Notes: generated by a model not told the origin, from the sequence alone. A DNA stretch of 64,000 nt from Anaerolineaceae bacterium (GCA_002699125.1 PABI01000123.1:124001-188000), one strand, 5' to 3'. Positions 34,553 through 43,646 are shown, numbered from the stretch's first letter. Made by a program: numbers and translations.

Positions 34553-35368
34553 CTATCTGTGTTTATCTAAAAACCTGGTCACAACCTGCATGGTTGGGGC
34601 ATAGGCATCACGATGGATGCAGTGTCCGGCCGCCGGAATTTGAATTAGTTCGCAGTTGGGCATCAAGCCGATGGCTTCGGCTGCTATTTCTGGCGTTACA
34701 ATTCCTCGCTCGGCCGTCACGAGCAGAGCGGGACATTTAACTTGCGCCGCTGCTTCGCGCCAGCGGACTTGGTGCATGCGTACGCGAACGGCCGCATCCA
34801 AAATCTCCGGATTGTATTCACCTTTGGATTCAGCCCAGGGGATGACTTCCGCTTCCACCCACCCTGGATCATTCGCGCGGCACACAGCTATTCGTTCAGA
34901 AAGCGGTTGTTTCTGGAAGGCTCTGCTGTCAGCTGCAGCTTTTTGCATGAACTTCTTCTTCAGGAAATTTGGGCGCGACTCATCAATAAAAGGCGGGTCT
35001 TCCAGAACAATACCCCTTACCTGATCAGGCTCATTGGCGGCCACAATCAAGGCTGTCAGCGCCCCCATTGAATGGCCAAACAAAAACGGCCGTTCCAACC
35101 CCATCCCCTCAATCACCGCCTGAACATCCTGGGCCAGCTGCTGATAGGAAAATTTTTGGACTGCCCCTTGGGTACGGCCGTGTCCTCTGGCGTCTGGCAT
35201 AATCACATCGTACTGGTCGGCTAAATCATTGGCTGCCCGTTGCCAGCAACGGCCGTTGTCGGTATACCCATGCAGCAGCAGTAGCGGCGTTTTGCCACCG
35301 CCGTCGATATGACGGTGGTAAAAAATTTTGAGATCGTCCGTCACCAAATAATCGTGCCTGAAATTCAT
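34553..35368 (-). CDS. Alpha/beta hydrolase
   Basis: A 271-residue hydrolase. The oxyanion region is LLLLHGYTDNG, the nucleophile elbow is GHSMG (Ser near residue 96), and the catalytic His lies in AAGHCIHRD near the C-terminus. A cap region lies between about 125 and 190. The fold covers esterases, lipases, C-C hydrolases and haloalkane-type enzymes, so the substrate cannot be stated. It is first gene of a minus-strand run with the toroid protein and the kinases. Confidence 0.88.
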   Translation of the reverse strand: MNFRHDYLVTDDLKIFYHRHIDGGGKTPLLLLHGYTDNGRCWQRAANDLADQYDVIMPDARGHGRTQGAVQKFSYQQLAQDVQAVIEGMGLERPFLFGHSMGALTALIVAANEPDQVRGIVLEDPPFIDESRPNFLKKKFMQKAAADSRAFQKQPLSERIAVCRANDPGWVEAEVIPWAESKGEYNPEILDAAVRVRMHQVRWREAAAQVKCPALLVTAERGIVTPEIAAEAIGLMPNCELIQIPAAGHCIHRDAYAPTMQVVTRFLDKHR

Positions 35369-35509
35369 ATTTTTGCGTAACCTCCCTATTTTTGTAAAAG
35401 CAGGCAGCTTGCTGAGCTTTTGCTGGTAAACAGATACTATGTTGAGATAATATCATTGTATCTGAAACCAAAGCAGTACAGCGAGGTCACCTATCACAAA
35501 TAAGTAAAG

Positions 35510-36685
35510 ATGATGTTCACTAAAGCCAATAGGCCCAGCCGTAATATCGCCCGTGTCGTCATGTTCCTGGCGGCAACTTGTTTACTTGCGTTGTTTGCTT
35601 GTCGCACAGAACAGCCAGAAGCTCAGATCGTTATGGCGCCAACGCCCACGTCAACGGCCGTTTCCACCCCCTCTGCCACGCCAACACAACCACCGCCTAC
35701 CCCTCCCGCCGAGATTACACCGACGCCCCCAACAACAACGCCCTCTTTTCTGCCAACCAGACCGACCGTTGGCGATTTCATCAGCGAAGCTGGCATTTTT
35801 CCCACCGGCTTAGACGTCGACGTTTTAGAGCAGAGGGTCATTGCTTTTGAACCGCTGAACAGCGAACGTTCCTTTCTTTTGGGATATTTTGTGGACACGC
35901 CAGAGGGCAGCGAATTGCCAGATGAACTCCATTTTTTAAGGTTTGACAAGGCAACTCAATCTTGGTGGGCTACAACTTTACAGGAGCCAGAACGCCCGGT
36001 GGGAGAGGCATGTCATCCTTCTGTCTGTTATCGTTTGGGGGTGATTACGGATTATCTAGAGACGCCCAGTTTTTATTTTGTTTACATGCATGGTAATCCA
36101 TCTGCTGGCTGGACGGCCGTTTTAACACCAGAGTTGGAGTTGAACACGGTTTTGTATGGGCGAGTGCGAGCTGTGTTTACGGATGGCACGGCCGTTTACG
36201 ACGAGAGCATCATTCATTTTGCCCCCACCCACTATGCTTTAGTAAACATTTACAACCCAAACACCCAAGAAAGCCGGCGCATTTTTCCCCCGGAACCATA
36301 TCAACCATTGTGGCTGGCACGTCAGGAATTAGTGGCGCAGACCTATGAAGCTCTGGGCGAAGATTGGTGCCGGGAAAATAATCATCATTGCGATCCAGAA
36401 TTGTTCAACAATGGTATTAGCAGCGACGTTGTAGTGAACGACGAGACCGATTCGCTGGCATTTGTCATCACATTTAGTGCTGAATTTATTTTGGATCTGC
36501 CAAATGAAACGGCCGTGTACATCTATCGCGGCGTGCGGAATGGCGATTTACAGTTTCGCGAAGCAAGCGAAGCTGAACTAACCCAACTTTTTGGATCCTA
36601 TGAATTAGCCGATTTGCTTGAAGCAGACAGGCTTGAAACAATTTTTACGGAGGTTACTTTTATCGAGGAGGAACCAGCAGAATGA
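35510..36685 (+). CDS. Lipoprotein with Thr/Pro-rich linker, unknown function (391 aa)
   Basis: The signal ends in LLALFAC (Cys near residue 27), followed by a long Pro/Thr linker (about 36-85; PTPTSTAVSTPSATP and similar). The remaining soluble domain is unrecognised. It contains two HC/CH pairs (ACHPSVCYRL; NNHHCDPELF) that might bind metal or form disulfides. The gene overlaps the next ATG by four bases (ATGA), so it is translationally coupled to the alcohol dehydrogenase, an unexpected pairing. There is no good Shine-Dalgarno before the ATG at 35510; the second codon is also ATG. Confidence 0.75.
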   Translation: MMFTKANRPSRNIARVVMFLAATCLLALFACRTEQPEAQIVMAPTPTSTAVSTPSATPTQPPPTPPAEITPTPPTTTPSFLPTRPTVGDFISEAGIFPTGLDVDVLEQRVIAFEPLNSERSFLLGYFVDTPEGSELPDELHFLRFDKATQSWWATTLQEPERPVGEACHPSVCYRLGVITDYLETPSFYFVYMHGNPSAGWTAVLTPELELNTVLYGRVRAVFTDGTAVYDESIIHFAPTHYALVNIYNPNTQESRRIFPPEPYQPLWLARQELVAQTYEALGEDWCRENNHHCDPELFNNGISSDVVVNDETDSLAFVITFSAEFILDLPNETAVYIYRGVRNGDLQFREASEAELTQLFGSYELADLLEADRLETIFTEVTFIEEEPAE

Positions 36686-37713
36686 AAGCAATGTTATTGC
36701 ACAAACTTGGCAGCTTAAAAGAAAATCCCACACCGCTGGCCCTGGCAGACCTGCCCATGCCCACCCTTGAGGCAGGCGACATCCTGGTCAAAGTCTCCGC
36801 CTGTGGTGTTTGCCACACCGAACTGGATGAAATTGAAGGCCGCACCCCACCGCCCCATTTGCCAGTTGTGCTGGGCCACCAGGTAGTGGGCACTGTGGCC
36901 GAGTGCGGCCAAGAAGCACAGCGCTTCAAATCAGGTGACCGGGTCGGTGTGGGCTGGATTTACTCAGCTTGCGGAGAATGTTCTTATTGTTTATCAGGTA
37001 ACGAAAATCTTTGCCCTGATTTCAAGGCAACAGGACGAGATGCGAACGGTGGTTATGCGCAATATATGGCCGTCCCCCAGGATTACGCCCACCCTATTCC
37101 TGCTACCTTTAGCGATGTAGAAGCTGCTCCACTACTTTGTGCCGGGGCCGTCGGCTACCGCTCGCTCCGGCTAACCCAGCTAAGCGATGGCCAAAACCTG
37201 GGCCTAACCGGCTTTGGCGCCTCGGGACACCTGGTGCTGAAGATGGTGCGGCACAAATTCCCCAACGCCGACGTTTTTGTTTTTGCCCGCAATCCTAAGG
37301 AGCGGGCATTTGCCGAGGAATTGGGCGCCGTTTGGACAGGCGACACCGAAGACGAAGCCCCGGAAAAGCTGAACAGCATCATCGATACGACGCCGGTGTG
37401 GAAGCCGGTGGTGGAAGCGTTGAAAAACCTGGCACCGGGCGGCCGTTTGGTCATCAACGCCATTCGCAAAGAAGATGTGGATCAAGATTATCTGCTCAAG
37501 TTGCAATATCACGAGCACCTGTGGCAGGAGAAAGAAATCAAGAGCGTGGCCAACGTTACGCGCAAAGACATTCGCGAGTTTTTGGAGCTGGCAGCCCAAA
37601 TTCCACTCAAGCCAGAAACAGAAGAGTTTGCCCTGGAAGAAGCCAATGACGCCTTGCGGTCTATGAGAACAAAGGAAATTAAAGGCGGGAAAGTTCTGCG
37701 CGTAAATGCGTAG
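36682..37713 (+). CDS. Zinc-dependent alcohol dehydrogenase family protein
   Basis: A 343-residue MDR-superfamily enzyme. Catalytic zinc ligands appear in CGVCHTELDEIEG and GHQVVGTV, and the structural zinc cysteines are in CGECSYCLSGNENLC. The Rossmann motif LGLTGFGASGHLVLK is the AdhP/CAD-type variant. It would oxidise an alcohol or reduce an aldehyde, possibly aromatic, with NAD(P)H. It is coupled by a four-base overlap to the preceding lipoprotein gene and is convergent (10 bp gap) with the oxygenase reductase gene. Confidence 0.92.
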   Translation: MKAMLLHKLGSLKENPTPLALADLPMPTLEAGDILVKVSACGVCHTELDEIEGRTPPPHLPVVLGHQVVGTVAECGQEAQRFKSGDRVGVGWIYSACGECSYCLSGNENLCPDFKATGRDANGGYAQYMAVPQDYAHPIPATFSDVEAAPLLCAGAVGYRSLRLTQLSDGQNLGLTGFGASGHLVLKMVRHKFPNADVFVFARNPKERAFAEELGAVWTGDTEDEAPEKLNSIIDTTPVWKPVVEALKNLAPGGRLVINAIRKEDVDQDYLLKLQYHEHLWQEKEIKSVANVTRKDIREFLELAAQIPLKPETEEFALEEANDALRSMRTKEIKGGKVLRVNA

Positions 37714-37723
37714 CGTTGAACCG

Positions 37724-38716
37724 TTACTGTGTAAAGGACGCTCCGCGATAAGCTGTATCGATCACCACGTCCCCGCTGGCAATACGTGACACACAGGCAC
37801 ACATCTTCTTGTTTTCCGCCTTCTGCTGGTCGCTAAAGAACACGTCACGGTGGTCTACAACACCTGAGTGTGCCAAAACGTCAACCACACAAAGGCCACA
37901 TTCACCAATCTGGCAATCAGACATGACATCAACGCCAGCCAGGGCAAGGGCATCGAGCATGGTTTGGTTAGCCCCAACCTTCACTTTCTTACCCAAGCGC
38001 GGGATTGTTACCTGGAATTCAGTCGCGGCAAATTGACCAGAAGCCGCAAAGGATTCATAGCGAAGATCGCCCACAGGCAAGCCGCGCGCCTGCCAGGCGT
38101 GGCGCACCCCGTCCAGCATGCTCAACGGCCCGCACACATAAAGCTGCGTGCCAGCCTCAATGCTGCTGACAACCTCAGTCACGTTGACGCGCCTGCCTTC
38201 GTCGGAAGTAAAAACAGACAGCCGCTGGCCTAGATTTGCACCGAGATCATCCAGAAAAGGCATCTCGCAGCGACTCGATCCGGCGTAGAGCAGGCGAAAA
38301 TCGGCCCCTTTCTGAGCCAGTTCCAGCGCCATGCCGTAAATCGGCGTGATGCCGATTCCTCCGGCGAGCAGGGTGTAGTACGGCCGTCCAAACGTCAGCT
38401 GAAATTGATTCTTGGGCTGGGAAATAGTCAAGCGCGCGCCGGGAACCAGCGACCACATATAGGTGGAACCGCCACGGCTGGCCGGCAGCCGCTTGACGCC
38501 GATGTAATATCGCCCGCCTACCGGGGCATAGGTGCCCACCAGCGAATAACTGCGAATTTCTGGCAGCCCGTTTATTAAAACTGTCACATCGATGTGGGCG
38601 CCTGCAGAATACGGCTGTATCCCCGTCTCCGGTTCCAGCTCAAACAAACGCACATTGGCCGCCACATCTGTAATTTTAACTATCCTGGCCTGGGTCCAAA
38701 CATTTTTGAAGCGCAT
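37724..38716 (-). CDS. Oxygenase reductase component: FMN/NAD domain plus C-terminal 2Fe-2S ferredoxin (VanB/phthalate-dioxygenase-reductase type)
   Basis: A 330-residue electron transfer protein. The flavin-binding barrel (RSYSLVGTY near residue 55), the NAD-binding domain (LLAGGIGITPIYGMALEL; YVCGPLSMLDGV) and a plant-type ferredoxin domain with C..(4)..C..(2)..C (DCQIGECGLC) and a distal CACVSR complete the PDR order. It would take electrons from NADH to the Rieske oxygenase encoded at 39468. The oxygenase, regulator and reductase genes lie on one strand with 12-13 bp gaps, so they form an operon. VanB is the best match by layout; substrate inferred only. Confidence 0.9.
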   Translation of the reverse strand: MRFKNVWTQARIVKITDVAANVRLFELEPETGIQPYSAGAHIDVTVLINGLPEIRSYSLVGTYAPVGGRYYIGVKRLPASRGGSTYMWSLVPGARLTISQPKNQFQLTFGRPYYTLLAGGIGITPIYGMALELAQKGADFRLLYAGSSRCEMPFLDDLGANLGQRLSVFTSDEGRRVNVTEVVSSIEAGTQLYVCGPLSMLDGVRHAWQARGLPVGDLRYESFAASGQFAATEFQVTIPRLGKKVKVGANQTMLDALALAGVDVMSDCQIGECGLCVVDVLAHSGVVDHRDVFFSDQQKAENKKMCACVSRIASGDVVIDTAYRGASFTQ

Positions 38717-38729
38717 TGTTTCCCCGGTA

Positions 38730-39455
38730 TCAGTTTGGTGTATAAACCAGCTTTAATCCTGGAACCTGCTCTAAAGCTGCCTGGGTTTTCAAGGCCGTTT
38801 TTAGCGTACTTAAAGAGAGGCGGGCATGTTCTCGCGTCAACGATTCAGCCCGGGTCCCTTCCCGGTTTTCAATCGCTTCCACAATGCCCCTGTGCTGTTC
38901 CTGCGCCACAAAAAAGACCTTCCAGGCATTGCCCAATTCTGATTGCGCCATCACAAATGCGTTTGCCGAGGCAAAGGGCAGGGCGTTAATGCGGCGCAGC
39001 GCGTGCTCAATCACAAAGCTCTCAGTTAACATAATGAGTTGATTGTGAAACAGCTCGTTCAGATCAAAATAACGTTCTATATCTTCACTTTCCAGGTCTG
39101 TTTTCTCTAACAAGCGATCAAACTGCTCCAACGATTCCTTGATTTTTCTTAACGCCAGGGGGCTGACGCCGCGCTCAGCCGCCAGCCGAGCCGCCATACC
39201 TTCCAGGCTGCCGCGCGCCTCAATGGCATCTTCAATATCGCGCACGGTAAACTCGCGCACAGCGTAGCCCCCCCCGCTAATCTCTTCCAGCAGGCCTTCT
39301 TCGGCCAGCCGGGTAAGCGCTGAACGGATGGGCGTGCGCGAGACACCCAATCGTTCTACCAGGGCCAGCTCCAGCAACCGCTCACCTGGGGCCAGCTCAC
39401 CGTTTAGAATCTGCTCCCGCAAAGTGATAAGGGCATTTATCGTTTGTGACGACAT
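38730..39455 (-). CDS. GntR family transcriptional regulator, FCD (FadR/VanR-like) subfamily
   Basis: A 241-residue repressor. The N-terminal winged helix is ILNGELAPGERLLELALVERLGVSRTPIRSALTRLAEEGLLEE, and the C-terminal all-helical FCD ligand domain runs from about 90. FCD His and Asp/Asn residues that bind a metal and an organic acid are plausible (DLNELFHNQLIM). It lies between the oxygenase and reductase genes. The five TGTATAC(A) palindromes upstream of the operon are its likely operators. Its layout matches VanR, which represses vanillate demethylase genes until vanillate binds. Confidence 0.9.
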   Translation of the reverse strand: MSSQTINALITLREQILNGELAPGERLLELALVERLGVSRTPIRSALTRLAEEGLLEEISGGGYAVREFTVRDIEDAIEARGSLEGMAARLAAERGVSPLALRKIKESLEQFDRLLEKTDLESEDIERYFDLNELFHNQLIMLTESFVIEHALRRINALPFASANAFVMAQSELGNAWKVFFVAQEQHRGIVEAIENREGTRAESLTREHARLSLSTLKTALKTQAALEQVPGLKLVYTPN

Positions 39456-39467
39456 CGTTTCCTCCTT

Positions 39468-40538
39468 CTAATCTCCGGCGGCAGCCGGAACCAGATAACC
39501 TTCTTCAGCCAGCATGTTATCAATGAGCCGTCTGGCCCAAATTGCCCCGGCATCAATATTGAGATTGTAAAATTCGCGCCCGGGATTAGCTACCATGGCC
39601 CGCTGTTGGGCTTCTAACACGTCCTCATCCTGCTGGAAAATGCGGGCGACGCCTTCGCGCAGTTCTGTGGTGGCCCGCTGGTCTTTTAGGCGGTAGTTGC
39701 GGCAAAAGGCCCAAAAATAGTGGCAGCTTGTTTCTGTTTCAGGCGTGATAGTGTTAAGAACAAATCCATTGACGCCCTGAGAGCGATTTCCTTCCGGTGC
39801 GCCGGTCCCGGCCGGCGCGACACCCACATCAATGGCAATGGTACAGGGCGGCTCAAAATGGATAATTTGCCAGCGGTCCACCTTGCCTGGCTTGCCCAGC
39901 TGCGCCGCCCAAAACGGTGGCGGATCGATGTTCAGCATCCAGCGGGTAACCGTAGCGTGGTTCTCCGTGTGGGTCACGTCGAAAGGGGCTTCGGCCACAG
40001 CCTGGTTGCCAATACTGCCGGCATGGACAAAGGTTTCGTGGGTAAGGTCCATCAAGTTGTCTACCACCAGCCGGTAATCACATTTGAGGTAAATGAGCTG
40101 GCCATCGCCGGCCCATTCGGGATCGTCGTTCCAGTGCAGGTCGGGCACTTTGGCGGGATCAGCCAGTGCCGGGTCGCCCAGCCACACCCAGACAAAGCGG
40201 TGTTTTTCCACAATGGGGTAGCTGCGCACGCAAGCGGAAGGGTTGATGGTTTCCTGTGAGGGCATAAAAACACAACGGCCGTCTGCGTTAAACACCAAAC
40301 CATGATAGCCACAGGTCACATCATCCCCATTAAGCCAACCTTTAGAGAGGGGCAGCAGACGGTGCCAGCAAGCGTCTTCCAGGGCAACGGCCGTACCATC
40401 CGCTTTACGGTATAACACGAGAGGTCGGCTGCAAATGGTGCGCGGCAACAGCGCCCGTTTTAGTTCCACATCCCAGGCCACCGCATACCAGGCATTAAGG
40501 GGAAACGATTGTTCGCGAGAGAAGGTCGTTTTTTGCAT
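39468..40538 (-). CDS. Rieske non-heme iron aromatic oxygenase (VanA-like demethylase/hydroxylase)
   Basis: A 356-residue oxygenase. Rieske 2Fe-2S ligands are in CWHRLLPLSKG and, 17 residues later, CGYHGL. The mononuclear iron site is DNLMDLTHETFVH. Size and the N-terminal phrase FPLNAWYAVAWDVELK are typical of the single-subunit vanillate O-demethylase group. It would use O2 and electrons from the adjacent reductase to demethylate or hydroxylate an aromatic acid, giving protocatechuate for the pca genes across the divergent promoter. The start is the ATG at 40538 with GGAGG seven bases upstream; a 35-codon extension is not supported. True substrate could differ (for example a methoxybenzoate or carnitine-like compound). 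Confidence 0.9.
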   Translation of the reverse strand: MQKTTFSREQSFPLNAWYAVAWDVELKRALLPRTICSRPLVLYRKADGTAVALEDACWHRLLPLSKGWLNGDDVTCGYHGLVFNADGRCVFMPSQETINPSACVRSYPIVEKHRFVWVWLGDPALADPAKVPDLHWNDDPEWAGDGQLIYLKCDYRLVVDNLMDLTHETFVHAGSIGNQAVAEAPFDVTHTENHATVTRWMLNIDPPPFWAAQLGKPGKVDRWQIIHFEPPCTIAIDVGVAPAGTGAPEGNRSQGVNGFVLNTITPETETSCHYFWAFCRNYRLKDQRATTELREGVARIFQQDEDVLEAQQRAMVANPGREFYNLNIDAGAIWARRLIDNMLAEEGYLVPAAAGD

Positions 40539-41132
40539 TCGGTTGCCTCCGACATTGCAGAAATTCGGGTAGTATGGCCGTTTGGGCCAACTAAAATTTG
40601 GTTCGCATGAATACAGTAATGCAAGGCTTTTGAAGGTATGCAACCTGTATACTTCATGTATACAAAAATTGCAAATTTACAGGATTTTCGCTGAAAATCT
40701 GCATGATTCAAGGTTTATTGTATACAATTTATTTGGCTAATTATAGAAAGCAGCCCGTTTTTAGCCACAAAATCTGTCTATTTTACGGCTGCCATGTATA
40801 CAAAATTCCCCAAAACCTATCCATCTTTCCCCGAAATTGCCTAATTTTAGTTAGTTTTTTGGTGAAGACTTGCCAGTTTCGCCTATTCATGTATACAATA
40901 AACGCAACCGATTCAACCTCGACAACAACTTTTCACTGGCATTGCGGAAGATATGCCAGCCAAAACTCAAATACGTTCAACAACCTTTGCCGCAATCATG
41001 CCTGCCAACATCGTACGTGCAAGGTGTAAATAATCCTGAAAGGTTCCTGTGACGGATACTATCAGCTTTGGTTATCCCCTGTTTTACAAAGAGCGTGGAG
41101 CGTGAGCGCACGTTCAACGTCGTGAGCAAATA
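40539..41132. promoter_or_regulatory. 594-bp divergent promoter region of the aromatic island
   Basis: No gene is believed here; a 108-codon plus-strand frame (40703-41029) spans the operators. The stretch is A/T-rich compared with its neighbours and contains five TGTATAC(A) boxes. It separates the oxygenase operon from pcaD. Confidence 0.75.
40646..40897. promoter_or_regulatory. Array of five TGTATAC(A) palindromic boxes, candidate GntR/FCD operators
   Basis: Boxes at 40646-40653 (TGTATACT), 40657-40664, 40719-40726 (within ATTGTATACAAT), 40795-40802 and 40890-40897. Four are exact TGTATACA; three are preceded by CA (CATGTATACA). The first two are 11 bp apart, about one helical turn. ATTGTATACAAT resembles the VanR operator form ATTGGATCCAAT. 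Confidence 0.75.
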
Positions 41133-41909
41133 ATGGAATTTACCACTGTTAACAACGTGACGTTACATTATGTTTGCGAAGGCGTCTTAGAAGGCCTGCC
41201 CCTGGTTTTTATTAACTCGCTGGGCACAGATCTGCGCATCTGGGATCGGGTAGTGCCTCATTTTGGCCACAGCTACCGCATTATTCGTTACGACAAGCGC
41301 GGACATGGCCTTTCAGACTGTCCGCCAGCGCCGTACGCCATTCGCGACCACGCCACAGATCTGGCTGCATTATTGGACCAACTGGAGGTGCCACAGGCCA
41401 TTTTAGTCGGCATTTCTGTGGGGGGGATGATTGCTCTGGATTTCACGGCGACCTGGCCCGAGCGGGTGCTGTCGCTGGTATTGTGTGATACAGCGCCGAA
41501 GATAGGAACGGCCGTTCTCTGGAATGAACGCATCACCAACCTGCGCCAGCACGGCATGAATGCCATGCGCGACACGATCTTGTCCCGCTGGTTTGCCGAC
41601 GACTTCGCTAAACAAGAACCAGCAGCATTTAGCGGGTATGCCAATATGCTCACCCGCATGCCCGTAGAAGGATACACCGGCACCTGCGCAACCATCCGTG
41701 ATGCCAATTTAACAGAAGCCGCAAAAACAATCACCGCCCCTACCCTGGTGCTGTGTGGCGCAGAAGATCTGGCCACACCGCCTGCTTTGGTCCAGGGACT
41801 TTGTGAACTCATTCCGCACGCCCAATTTCATAAAATCCCCGATGCAGCTCACCTACCCTGCATCGAACAGCCGGACATCTTGGCCGAACACATTGCCCAA
41901 TTTATATGA
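41133..41909 (+). CDS. pcaD: 3-oxoadipate enol-lactonase
   Basis: A 258-residue alpha/beta hydrolase that opens beta-ketoadipate enol-lactone to beta-ketoadipate. Family features are PLVFINSLGTDLRIWD (oxyanion loop), RYDKRGHGLSD, nucleophile elbow GISVGG (Ser near 93) and the C-terminal DAAHLPCIEQP His. The NSLGTD....W motif is characteristic of PcaD. First gene of the plus-strand operon, right of the operator array. It overlaps the next gene by four bases. Confidence 0.92.
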   Translation: MEFTTVNNVTLHYVCEGVLEGLPLVFINSLGTDLRIWDRVVPHFGHSYRIIRYDKRGHGLSDCPPAPYAIRDHATDLAALLDQLEVPQAILVGISVGGMIALDFTATWPERVLSLVLCDTAPKIGTAVLWNERITNLRQHGMNAMRDTILSRWFADDFAKQEPAAFSGYANMLTRMPVEGYTGTCATIRDANLTEAAKTITAPTLVLCGAEDLATPPALVQGLCELIPHAQFHKIPDAAHLPCIEQPDILAEHIAQFI

Positions 41910-42523
41910 TCGTAATCTTTCTGCATGCGTTGTCCCTGGCAACGCTGCCGCTGCTGTCTTTTGGCCCATTCAAAATTTTTGTGTTGTCCCAGGCGCTGCA
42001 ACATGGCTTACGACGTTCGTTGCCACTGGCGCTGACACCGCTGGTGGCAGACATTCCGGTCATTTTATTGGTCTGGTTGGTGCTGCGACAGCTGCCGCAG
42101 GCGGCCATTCACATTTTACAGATTTCTGGCGGCGTATTTTTCTTTTACCTGGCATACGTGTTATATCGCAGCATGCAGCGAATGCAGGTTTCAACGGAGG
42201 CGGTGGCCAATGCGCCCAGCCGAACATTTTGGCAAGCGATCCTCGCCATTTGGATCAGCCCGCAGGTGTATTTAAACTGGACGGCCGTTGGCGTACCTGC
42301 CTTGCTCACCTATTCTGCAGAATCTGCCTGGCATGGTGCAGCCTTTCTCTTGTTCTTTTATCTGTTATGGATTGGCGGGCTGTCCTTACAAATCGTTTTG
42401 TTTAGCCAGGCGGGCAGAATCAATGAGCAGCTAAACCATTACCTCGTTCTAATTGGCAGCCTGCTGCTGATTGGGTTTGGCATTTACCAGATCTGGCTGG
42501 GAATCACCGGCCTGACTACATGA
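41906..42523 (+). CDS. LysE/RhtB-type transporter
   Basis: A 205-residue membrane protein with six hydrophobic segments. The start SLATLPLLSFGPFKIFVLSQALQHGLRRSLPLALTPLVADIPVI follows the LysE pattern (..GP....v...al..G...g...glG..lGd). It probably exports a small amino or organic acid. Its position inside the pca operon, coupled to pcaD by ATGA, suggests relief from an accumulating aromatic intermediate, but substrate is unknown. Confidence 0.8.
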   Translation: MIVIFLHALSLATLPLLSFGPFKIFVLSQALQHGLRRSLPLALTPLVADIPVILLVWLVLRQLPQAAIHILQISGGVFFFYLAYVLYRSMQRMQVSTEAVANAPSRTFWQAILAIWISPQVYLNWTAVGVPALLTYSAESAWHGAAFLLFFYLLWIGGLSLQIVLFSQAGRINEQLNHYLVLIGSLLLIGFGIYQIWLGITGLTT

Positions 42524-42533
42524 GTAACGATTT

Positions 42534-42914
42534 ATGGAAAACAAACACGAACAAGGCATGAAAGTACGGCGCTCTGTGTTAGGCGATGCCCACGTAGACC
42601 GCGCCGAAGCCAACAAAACACCGTTTGACGCTGATTTTCAGCAGTTCATCACCGAAACGGCCTGGGGCACCGTCTGGTCACGCCCAGGCCTGGACCACAA
42701 GACGCGCCATCTGTTAACCATTGCCATGATGGCTGCCCTGGGCAAAGAACATGAATTGGCCATGCACATTCGCGCCACGCAAAACACCGGCGTAACGCCT
42801 GATGAGGTCAAAGAAGTGCTGTTGCAAGTGGCCATTTACGCTGGCGTGCCGGCAGCCAACACAGCGATGGCTGTTGCCAAACGCATCTACAAAGAGCTTG
42901 ACGAGGAGGCTTAA
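42534..42914 (+). CDS. pcaC: 4-carboxymuconolactone decarboxylase
   Basis: A 126-residue AhpD-like protein. The pattern G...R..VLGD.HVDRA, then FITETAWGTVWSRPGLDHKTRHLLTIAMMAALGKEHELAMHIRAT and VKEVLLQVAIYAGVPAANTAM, is typical of PcaC. It decarboxylates gamma-carboxymuconolactone to the enol-lactone used by PcaD. It is a stand-alone form; the PcaL fusion found in Actinobacteria is absent. Gaps of 10 and 5 bp to its neighbours place it within the operon. Confidence 0.95.
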   Translation: MENKHEQGMKVRRSVLGDAHVDRAEANKTPFDADFQQFITETAWGTVWSRPGLDHKTRHLLTIAMMAALGKEHELAMHIRATQNTGVTPDEVKEVLLQVAIYAGVPAANTAMAVAKRIYKELDEEA

Positions 42915-42919
42915 AGATA

Positions 42920-43627
42920 ATGACAAAATTGGTGACTTTCAATCCGCTGGATTGGGCCGTGCACCCCCCTTACCTGCACCCCCCATACAAATCAACAACA
43001 AAGCGCTCACCCAGCCGCCCCTTGATTCCACTGGCGCAAACCTTGTCCGAATTAACCGGACCAGTTTACGGCGAGGATGAGATTCACCCGTTGGACAATG
43101 ATCTCACCAAAAACTCGATGAAAACGGCCGAACCAATAGGCGAGCGAATTATCGTGACCGGGCGCGTGTTGGATGATCGCGGCAAGCCGATTCCCAATGC
43201 GTTGGTGGAGGTGTGGCAGGCAAATGCGTGCGGCCGTTACATGCACAAAGTCGATCAGCATGATGTCCCCCTTGACCCCAACTTTCACGGCGCGGGCCGC
43301 ACGCTCACGGATAAAAACGGCGTTTACCGCTTCACCACCATTCGCCCTGGAGCTTACCCCTGGCGCAACCATCCCAATGCGTGGCGTCCAGCGCACATTC
43401 ACTTTTCGGTGTTTGGCGTCAACTTTTTGCAGCGGCTGGTGACACAAATGTACTTTCCCGGCGATCCGCTGCTGCCGCTGGACCCCATCTACAACGGCAT
43501 ACCGGACGAAGAAGCCCGCAAGCAGCTCATTTCCATTTATGACCACGATGTCACTCAGCCAGAGTGGGCCTTAGGGTTCCGCTTCGATATTGTCGTTTGC
43601 GGGCCGCGCCAGACGCCTTTTGAATAA
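42920..43627 (+). CDS. pcaH: Protocatechuate 3,4-dioxygenase beta subunit
   Basis: A 235-residue intradiol dioxygenase subunit that carries the ferric iron. Expected ligands are visible: Tyr in NACGRYMHKVDQHD, Tyr in GAYPWRNHPNAWRPAHIHFSVFG, and the two His of that AHIH. It splits protocatechuate between its hydroxyls with O2, giving beta-carboxymuconate. The ATG follows GAGGAGG. It is immediately followed by the alpha subunit, with which it forms the (alpha-beta)n enzyme. Confidence 0.96.
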   Translation: MTKLVTFNPLDWAVHPPYLHPPYKSTTKRSPSRPLIPLAQTLSELTGPVYGEDEIHPLDNDLTKNSMKTAEPIGERIIVTGRVLDDRGKPIPNALVEVWQANACGRYMHKVDQHDVPLDPNFHGAGRTLTDKNGVYRFTTIRPGAYPWRNHPNAWRPAHIHFSVFGVNFLQRLVTQMYFPGDPLLPLDPIYNGIPDEEARKQLISIYDHDVTQPEWALGFRFDIVVCGPRQTPFE

Positions 43628-43646
43628 CAACCGGAGGAAACCCATC

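Noticed and set aside
40703-41029. 108-codon plus-strand frame in the divergent promoter
   Set aside because: It spans the TGTATACA boxes, has biased A/T-rich codons and no homology pattern.
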